Source of the DNA: a bacterium
GTDB lineage: Bacteria; Pseudomonadota; Gammaproteobacteria; GCA-002705445; GCA-002716945
Assembly (NCBI GenBank): GCA_029979505.1
Contig: JAPOHH010000009.1
Location: 1 to 40,319, forward strand
Reading direction: 5' to 3'
Length of the DNA stretch: 40,319 bases
Below the pieces are notes generated by a model that did not search any database, was not told where the DNA came from, and saw only the letters and a program-made list of their open reading frames with translations. A program made the position numbers and the translations under genes. Shown here piece after piece: positions 34,862 through 40,319 of the stretch (the first letter of the stretch is position 1; each line of letters opens with the position of its first letter).

Positions 34862-35752
34862 TTAAAGCATCAAAATATAGTGGTCAAAAAGAAGCGCTGC
34901 AAATAACAATGCAAGGTATGCAATTGAATATTTAAAAAGCTCAAAAGCTTTTCTATCATTTTTAGTTAAATATAACTTGTAAGAATCAGCTATAAATTTT
35001 CCACCGAGAATAAGTACAGATATTAAATATATGTATGAAACGAGATTAAGAAGATATGGGAATAATGTGATACAAAATAACAAAATAGAATATAAAAAGA
35101 TATGTAAGCGAGTAAAATCAGCTCCATGCGTTACAGGTAGCATAGGTACATTTGCTTTACTATAATCCTCTTGTTTGTAAACTGCTAGCGCCCAAAAATG
35201 AGGTGGTGTCCATAGAAAAATAATTAAAAATAATAGCAAAGGTAGCTCACTCACACTATTCGTCATTGCAGTCCAACCTAAAAGTGGAGGCATAGCTCCG
35301 GCAATACCTCCTATTACAATATTTTGTGATGTTAAGTTTTTTAAATAAACCGAATAAATAATAGAGTAAACAATAATTGAAAACAGTGTCAAAATGGTAG
35401 TGATAGTATTTACGTACTTAAAAAGAATATATGTCGAGAGTAATGAAATAATTAGAGAAAAATATATAGCGTGATTTGTCGTTACATTACCTCTGATTAG
35501 TGGACGACTTTTCGTCCTGTCCATAATAGCATCTATCTTTTGATCAACGACATGGTTTATAACTGCTGCAGCAGATGCGGCTAAATATATGCCAATGCTA
35601 GCATACAGCATCAATAGGTAGTCTAAGTTTAAATCTTGGGCAAGAAGCATTCCAACTATTGCTGTAAATATAATTAAAAAATTTACACGAGGCTTTGTAA
35701 GGGCAATTAGGTCGAATAAAATCGAATTAGTGTTTCTAGCTGTGTTGTTCAT
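34862..35752 (-). CDS. ctaB: Protoheme IX farnesyltransferase (heme O synthase)
   Basis: Membrane UbiA-family prenyltransferase that farnesylates heme B to heme O, the precursor of heme A. The 296-aa product has about nine helices, the KPRVNFLIIFTA motif, the Asp-rich motif VINHVVDQKIDAIMDRTKSRPL and the HFWALAVYKQEDY loop. It directly follows ctaA (stop and start adjacent) at the end of the oxidase gene run. Confidence 0.96.
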   Translation of the reverse strand: MNNTARNTNSILFDLIALTKPRVNFLIIFTAIVGMLLAQDLNLDYLLMLYASIGIYLAASAAAVINHVVDQKIDAIMDRTKSRPLIRGNVTTNHAIYFSLIISLLSTYILFKYVNTITTILTLFSIIVYSIIYSVYLKNLTSQNIVIGGIAGAMPPLLGWTAMTNSVSELPLLLFLIIFLWTPPHFWALAVYKQEDYSKANVPMLPVTHGADFTRLHIFLYSILLFCITLFPYLLNLVSYIYLISVLILGGKFIADSYKLYLTKNDRKAFELFKYSIAYLALLFAALLFDHYILML

Positions 35753-36757
35753 CTATTTTATTTTATAGAATGATACCAGACAATAATAAAAAGCGCTTGA
35801 TATAAAAGCCATTAAAATTGCAGCATTCATTGTATGCCACACTGCAATGTTTAGAGGCAGGCTGTATACCACATTAGAAATCCCAAGGATTATTTGTAAA
35901 ATAAAAAATATGATACTTAAGCTCATGAGTTTTTTCAAAAAAACATGCTCTTTTAGTTTTAGAACCGTATAGACTGCAAATATATAAATGACTGTTAAAA
36001 TTAAAGCTGTAATTCTATGCGAGTAATGAATAGCAACTTTTGCTCCATAAGCTAAAATACCTCCTTCATAATTTACATCTGGTAGTCCTATTAAATCAAA
36101 AGCACCGTCAAAAACCATTTCTTTCGGATACCATTGGTCGAGACATTTTGGAAAATCAGTACACGCTAATGATGCATAGTTAGTACTTGTCCACCCACCT
36201 AATAAAATCTGAGCAATTAAAAACAACCAAGTCGCAGATATTAACACTAGTGCAAAAAAAGGGATACGTTTATGGCTTACGCTTATACCAGAATAATTAA
36301 TAGCATTTATAAAGAGTAATGTGGCTGTCAACATTCCAAAAAATAAATGTGTTGTTACGATGGTAGGTTTTACCAACATAGTTACTGTGAGCATGCCCAT
36401 AATTGCTTGTATCACAATAAGAATAGATAACAGGACTGGTAAAGTGTAATTTTTTTTTGAATATTTAACTGATATGAATGTGATGAAAAAAACATATAGT
36501 CCTAGAATACCGGCCATATATCGATGTAACATTTCTCTCCATGCTTTACCTACATCTATATCTGCATCGGGATAATACTCTTTTGCTTTTGCCAATTCTT
36601 CTGCTGTATCTGGTGTAGTTAATAATCCATAACATCCTGGCCAATCTGGACAACCTAGTCCTGCATCCGTTAATCTAACCCACGCACCTAGTGATATGAC
36701 TACTAAGGTAAATAGTGCACCGATAAAACTTAATTTTGCTATTTTTAAATCATCCAT
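35753..36757 (-). CDS. ctaA: Heme A synthase (Cox15/CtaA)
   Basis: Oxidises the heme O methyl group to formyl, giving heme A for cytochrome aa3. The 334-aa product has eight predicted helices and the family motif LGAWVRLTDAGLGCPDWPGCYG near residue 23. Membrane histidines for heme are in LHRYMAGILG, TTHLFFG, HYSHRITA and WHTMNA. The cysteines in YASLACTDFPKCLDQW match the second lumenal loop of the Cox15 type. Confidence 0.96.
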   Translation of the reverse strand: MDDLKIAKLSFIGALFTLVVISLGAWVRLTDAGLGCPDWPGCYGLLTTPDTAEELAKAKEYYPDADIDVGKAWREMLHRYMAGILGLYVFFITFISVKYSKKNYTLPVLLSILIVIQAIMGMLTVTMLVKPTIVTTHLFFGMLTATLLFINAINYSGISVSHKRIPFFALVLISATWLFLIAQILLGGWTSTNYASLACTDFPKCLDQWYPKEMVFDGAFDLIGLPDVNYEGGILAYGAKVAIHYSHRITALILTVIYIFAVYTVLKLKEHVFLKKLMSLSIIFFILQIILGISNVVYSLPLNIAVWHTMNAAILMAFISSAFYYCLVSFYKIK

Positions 36758-36761
36758 GATT

Positions 36762-37271
36762 TTATATTTTTGAATATTTTAAAAGTTTTTTTAAATCCTT
36801 TAGTAATCCTTTCGCCTCAAAATTTTGATTATATCCCAGTATAAGTTTCCCAAAAGGGTCGACAATGAATATTCCATCACCCATTTTCGAAAGTTTATTA
36901 TAGAGTGTTTCTGACTTATCTAAAACAATAACTTTTGGATAGTTATTCAGGTATTGATACTGATTTTCATTACTACGATTAAAAAGAATATATCTTTCGA
37001 CCCTATCCATATTTTTACCCAATAACGTATTTACCTGTCTAAGCATATGAGTGTTATCTTGGCATTTTAAATCACATTCTAATGGGAGAACTTGGAGAAG
37101 TGCCCAGTGTTCATCTTGATTGTTTAAACTAATATTAATCTCCTCATCAAGAAACTTTCCATGATTTGTTGTGCCTCTCGAATCTGTCGCGTTGTTCATA
37201 TAGAAATATTGAGCAAATAAAAAAGGTGTTATAAACACGAGAAGTATTAGTATAAGTTTAACTTTTCCCAT
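36762..37271 (-). CDS. Membrane-anchored Sco/thioredoxin-like protein of the oxidase cluster
   Basis: A 169-aa protein with one N-terminal membrane segment (residues 5-22) and a periplasmic domain. It has a C-xxx-C pair (CDLKC, about residues 66-70), the spacing of the copper motif of Sco proteins, then YPKVIVLDKSE and GDGIFIVDPFGKLILGYNQN, which look like the last strands of a thioredoxin fold. A role in copper or thiol handling during oxidase assembly is plausible. Proteins like this lie between SURF1 and ctaA in other gammaproteobacteria and are usually called hypothetical. It overlaps surf1 by 14 bp. Confidence 0.75.
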   Translation of the reverse strand: MGKVKLILILLVFITPFLFAQYFYMNNATDSRGTTNHGKFLDEEINISLNNQDEHWALLQVLPLECDLKCQDNTHMLRQVNTLLGKNMDRVERYILFNRSNENQYQYLNNYPKVIVLDKSETLYNKLSKMGDGIFIVDPFGKLILGYNQNFEAKGLLKDLKKLLKYSKI

Positions 37272-37938
37272 TTTTCCTCCTATTTAATATAAATAAAAAA
37301 AACATACCAATGATTGTAAACAAAAACCACTGCCCGGCATACATGTAATGCTTCAGATGATTGTTCTCATTTTTAATAGGAATGTAAGTATATGCGTATT
37401 GATTCTCTTGATTAAGATTGATCATGAAAGGATAGATATCTTTATTTAATATTTTAGAGATTTGCTGTGTATTTATATTTTGTATTACATATGGTTTTTT
37501 TTTAGTAATATTATTAGGGCTCAATTCAAGTAACTGCATTGGATACTTAACATATCCTCTAATGGTTACCATGCTTTCAGGAGTTTCAATTATTGGGTAT
37601 TTTTGTCGAGAATGATTATCTACCCATCCTCTATTCACCAATAATACTTTATCACCTACAATTAATGGTGATATTACGTAATAACCAGCTTTGCGTTTGA
37701 AAACAATATTATCCAATAAAAAAAATGACTCATCAAAAATCCCTGTCGCATATAATTTTTTATATCTAATCGGTTTATCCACTAACTGACTAATATCAGA
37801 GTATTCAGTATTAAGCTGAGATTCAAAGTCTATTTGAATGGATAGTTTATCTTGACCCCTATCAATTTGCCACATACCTAAATAAAAGCATATGCCAATC
37901 AGGCTAATCAAACTTAAGTTTTTTAAAATATTTATCAT
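37258..37938 (-). CDS. SURF1-family cytochrome oxidase assembly protein
   Basis: A 226-aa inner-membrane protein helping insertion of heme A into subunit I. Two membrane helices bracket a periplasmic domain: residues 8-24 (including FYLGMWQIDRGQDK) and 203-219 (WFLFTIIGMFFLFIL). The core has the family pattern KRKAGYYVISPLIVGDKVLLVNRGWV and the C-terminal HYMYAGQWF. The start is 20 bp from the divergent DUF2909 gene, leaving no promoter space. Confidence 0.92.
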   Translation of the reverse strand: MINILKNLSLISLIGICFYLGMWQIDRGQDKLSIQIDFESQLNTEYSDISQLVDKPIRYKKLYATGIFDESFFLLDNIVFKRKAGYYVISPLIVGDKVLLVNRGWVDNHSRQKYPIIETPESMVTIRGYVKYPMQLLELSPNNITKKKPYVIQNINTQQISKILNKDIYPFMINLNQENQYAYTYIPIKNENNHLKHYMYAGQWFLFTIIGMFFLFILNRRKNGKS

Positions 37939-37958
37939 TCTAGTGTTAACATGACTCT

Positions 37959-38159
37959 ATGTTTAAGTATGCGATTGTAACTTTACTAATATTAATTATA
38001 TACAATCTTGTTATGGGATTTATATATATACTTAAAGATAAATCATCTAGTAGAAGAGGGCTCGCATCACTTAAAACAAGAATTATCCTATCATTATTGC
38101 TTTTTATCCTGATTATTGTTGGGTTCTACACAGATATGATAAAACCAAATAGCTTTTAA
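37959..38159 (+). CDS. DUF2909-like twin-helix membrane protein
   Basis: A 66-aa protein with two membrane helices (about 4-26 and 43-60) joined by a basic loop (KDKSSSRRGLASLKTR). This shape and its location between coxC and surf1 match DUF2909. Function unknown; a role in the oxidase is suspected from context only. It lies on the strand opposite to the whole cox run. Its stop abuts the coxC stop, and its start is 20 bp from surf1. No Shine-Dalgarno is seen. Confidence 0.75.
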   Translation: MFKYAIVTLLILIIYNLVMGFIYILKDKSSSRRGLASLKTRIILSLLLFILIIVGFYTDMIKPNSF

Positions 38160-39017
38160 TCAGAGCCAATAGACAAATACAAATAAGCCTAACCAAACAA
38201 CATCGACGAAGTGCCAATACCATGCAACAGCCTCAAAACCAAAGTGGTTTTCGTTTGTGAAGTGGCCTTTTATACATCTAAACAAGATAACAGTTAGCAT
38301 GATGGCGCCTAATGTTACATGGAAACCATGAAACCCTGTTAACATATAAAATGTTGATCCGTACATACCTGATGTCATTTTCAGATTTAAATCATTATAT
38401 GCATGTGAGTATTCATATGCTTGAAATCCAACAAAGATAAATCCTAATAAAACTGTAGCAAGCAACCCAACAATAAGTTGATTTCTTTTTCCTTCTTTAA
38501 GACCATGATGTGCCCATGTTACTGTTAAACCACTAATAAGAAGAATTATTGTATTAAGGGCCGGTATTCCCGCTGCTTTCATGACAACAAAATCCCCTCC
38601 GTAATTTGCTGGACCATTTGATGGCCATACATTTTCAAAAGTAGGCCATAATTCTTGGTTTGTACTTACTTTAGTACCTTCGCCTGCAAGCCAGGGTAAA
38701 GACAATTCTCTGGCATAGTACAAAGCACCAAAAAAAGCTGCAAAAAACATTACTTCTGAAAATATGAACCAAGCCATTCCCCATCTAAATGACATATCTA
38801 CTTGTGAGTCATATAGTCCACCTTCACTTTCATTAACGACATAAGAAAACCATCCGTATACAACAAGCAGTAGTAAAGCTAAGCCTGTGTAGGTTAACGT
38901 TAAGTTTGATTCATCATTCATATAATTCGCTAGGCCTGTGAACATTACAATTAATGCTACAGTCGCAAGAAATGGCCACTTAGTTTCGTGTGGTACGTAA
39001 TATGATGATCCGCTCAT
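38160..39017 (-). CDS. coxC: Cytochrome c oxidase subunit III
   Basis: Core subunit of the aa3 oxidase, 285 aa with seven helices. Motifs are the N-terminal YYVPHETKWPFLA, MAWFIFSEVMFFAAFFGALYYAR with the conserved acidic residue, MYGSTFYMLTGFHGFHVTLG and the C-terminal AVAWYWHFVDVVWLGLFVFVYW. It starts 4 bp inside the end of ctaG (ATGA overlap). Confidence 0.98.
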   Translation of the reverse strand: MSGSSYYVPHETKWPFLATVALIVMFTGLANYMNDESNLTLTYTGLALLLLVVYGWFSYVVNESEGGLYDSQVDMSFRWGMAWFIFSEVMFFAAFFGALYYARELSLPWLAGEGTKVSTNQELWPTFENVWPSNGPANYGGDFVVMKAAGIPALNTIILLISGLTVTWAHHGLKEGKRNQLIVGLLATVLLGFIFVGFQAYEYSHAYNDLNLKMTSGMYGSTFYMLTGFHGFHVTLGAIMLTVILFRCIKGHFTNENHFGFEAVAWYWHFVDVVWLGLFVFVYWL

Positions 39018-39550
39018 AATTTATTAGTCTCCTTAATATTATTTGAAATATCGAACATTGTATAAGAAAGCACAATGTCGCCGCTGTCGTTTGGTATTTC
39101 ATCATCAATGATAAATTGAATGCCTAAATCTTTGACTTCGCCAGCATTAATTGTCTGTTGATTGAAACAAAAACATTCAATTTTTTTAAAATATTCTGCG
39201 TGTTTACCTGGTGTTACGCTTGGACTAGCTGTTGTATGTAGCTGCTTGCTTGAATTATTTTTCATTACATAGTGAGTATTGTATGGTTTTCCAATTTGGA
39301 CTGTCATCTCTGAAACTGAAGGCTCAAAATATAATGGAGCAGAATTTGCTACATTTGAAATAAATTTAACTGTAATAAATCTATTATCTTCTTTAATATC
39401 ATTAGCTACATATGCAACTTCATTAGTTTTGCCATTTAATCCTGTAATTTCACAGAAAGTATCATAGATAGGCACTAGTGCATATGAAAAACCGTACATA
39501 GCAACTACTGCTAGCGACAATTTCGTAATTGTTGATTTTATTCCTGTCAT
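39014..39550 (-). CDS. ctaG: Cytochrome c oxidase assembly protein CtaG (Cox11)
   Basis: Membrane-anchored copper chaperone that delivers CuB to subunit I. The 178-aa product has an N-terminal helix (residues 10-28, SLAVVAMYGFSYALVPIYDTFC), the motif TGLNGKT and the copper-binding CFCF. It overlaps both coxA (1 base, TAATG) and coxC (4 bases), so the three are translated as a unit. Confidence 0.96.
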   Translation of the reverse strand: MTGIKSTITKLSLAVVAMYGFSYALVPIYDTFCEITGLNGKTNEVAYVANDIKEDNRFITVKFISNVANSAPLYFEPSVSEMTVQIGKPYNTHYVMKNNSSKQLHTTASPSVTPGKHAEYFKKIECFCFNQQTINAGEVKDLGIQFIIDDEIPNDSGDIVLSYTMFDISNNIKETNKL

Positions 39551-40319
39551 TAGTCAACTTTTGGTGGGGTATCAAACGAATGATATGGTGCTGGTGATGG
39601 TAATGTCCATTCTAATCCCTCTGCTCCTTCCCAGCTTTTATCAGCTGCAGTTACAGGTTGTCTCAGTGTTAAGAACAAAATGTAAACAAATAATAGTTGG
39701 GATAAACCAAAACCAAAAGCTCCTACTGAAGCAATCATATTAAAGTCCGTAAACTGTACCGCGTAATCTGGTATCCTTCTTGGCATTCCAGCTAACCCGA
39801 CAAAATGCATAGGGAAAAATGTAATATTTACAAATATTGTTGTCATCCAGAAATGAATTTTACCTAAAGTTTCGTTGTACATTTTCCCTGTCCATTTAGG
39901 TAACCAATAATATACAGCTGCAATGATAGCAAATACGGCACCTGGAACGAGTACATAATGGAAATGTGCAACTACAAAATATGTGTCATGGTATTGAAAA
40001 TCAGCTGGTGTTATAGCCAACATTAATCCTGAAAATCCACCAATTGTAAACAATATGATAAAGGCTAATGCAAATAACATAGGAGTTTCAAATGTCATAG
40101 AACCCTTCCACATAGTAGCTACCCAATTGAAAACTTTAACACCAGTTGGCACTGCTATTAACATAGTAGTAAACATGAAGAATATTTCTCCTGCTAACGG
40201 CATGCCTACAGTGAACATATGATGTGCCCATACTATGAATGATAGAAGTGCAATGGATGCTGTAGCATAGACCATTGAGTCATAACCAAATAGTTTCTTT
40301 CTTGAAAAAGCAGGAATAA
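39550..40319 (-). CDS. coxA: Cytochrome c oxidase subunit I, 3' part (aa3 type)
   Basis: The coding frame is open through the window edge, so only the C-terminal half is seen. It reads IPAFSRKKLFGYDSMVYA, then WAHHMFTVGMP with the CuB-ligand histidine pair, TTMLIAVPTGVKVFNW of the K-channel helix, HDTYFVVAHFHYVL with the heme ligands, and the GMPRRIPDY loop. It is the first gene in view of the run coxA-ctaG-coxC. The active-site residues identify a cytochrome-c-type heme-copper oxidase, not a cbb3. Confidence 0.97.
   Translation of the reverse strand, partial: IPAFSRKKLFGYDSMVYATASIALLSFIVWAHHMFTVGMPLAGEIFFMFTTMLIAVPTGVKVFNWVATMWKGSMTFETPMLFALAFIILFTIGGFSGLMLAITPADFQYHDTYFVVAHFHYVLVPGAVFAIIAAVYYWLPKWTGKMYNETLGKIHFWMTTIFVNITFFPMHFVGLAGMPRRIPDYAVQFTDFNMIASVGAFGFGLSQLLFVYILFLTLRQPVTAADKSWEGAEGLEWTLPSPAPYHSFDTPPKVD

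Overview
The window comes from a strongly AT-rich, densely packed bacterial chromosome. Gene content and order are gammaproteobacterial: fxsA-groES-groEL, dsbD-aroQ-accB-accC-fis-purH-purD, rpmB-rpmG near mutM, folB-folK, trxA-rho, rsmD-coaD and rpoH. A complete sulfite-to-sulfate module (sat, aprM, aprB, aprA) marks it as a sulfur oxidiser. The AprM-type membrane anchor, low G+C and compact layout fit a SUP05/Thioglobus-like or related marine or symbiotic lineage. That placement is inference; no rRNA gene is present.

Layout. 1-2266: tail of an ABC importer ATPase and a convergent fadD. 2310-4852: fxsA-groES-groEL, with a near-perfect CIRCE operator and a strong intrinsic terminator. 5017-12315: dsbD, aroQ, accBC, fis, purH, purD. 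12316-14713: mutM, an acyl desaturase on the opposite strand, rpmG, rpmB. 14790-18691: folB, folK, a small membrane protein, a convergent pteridine-reductase-like SDR, a MidA-type methyltransferase and uppP. 18660-26038 (minus strand): sat; then aprM-aprB-aprA, a small unknown protein, a phosphoesterase, an NDUFA9-like protein and cca as one tight run. 26153-28069: a 638-aa PEP-carboxykinase-like protein divergent from sat. 28071-34861: SlyD-like FKBP, trxA-rho, coaD, rsmD, two M16 peptidases, rpoH. 34862-40319: aa3-type cytochrome oxidase and assembly genes (ctaB, ctaA, an Sco-like protein, SURF1, coxC, ctaG, partial coxA), with a DUF2909 gene on the opposite strand inside the run.

How the genes work together. 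AprBA oxidises sulfite plus AMP to APS, AprM probably passes the electrons into the membrane, and Sat converts APS plus pyrophosphate to ATP and sulfate. Electrons can end at the aa3 oxidase, whose heme A supply (CtaB, CtaA) and copper/assembly factors (CtaG, Sco-like, SURF1) are encoded here. The remaining genes are housekeeping.

The most unusual item is the gene divergent from sat. It aligns with ATP-dependent PEP carboxykinase around several active-site residues, but the Walker A loop is missing from its normal place and a perfect P-loop sits 15 residues from the C-terminus. A second notable trait is that all nine convergent gene pairs end within 3 bp of each other or overlap, leaving no room for terminators.
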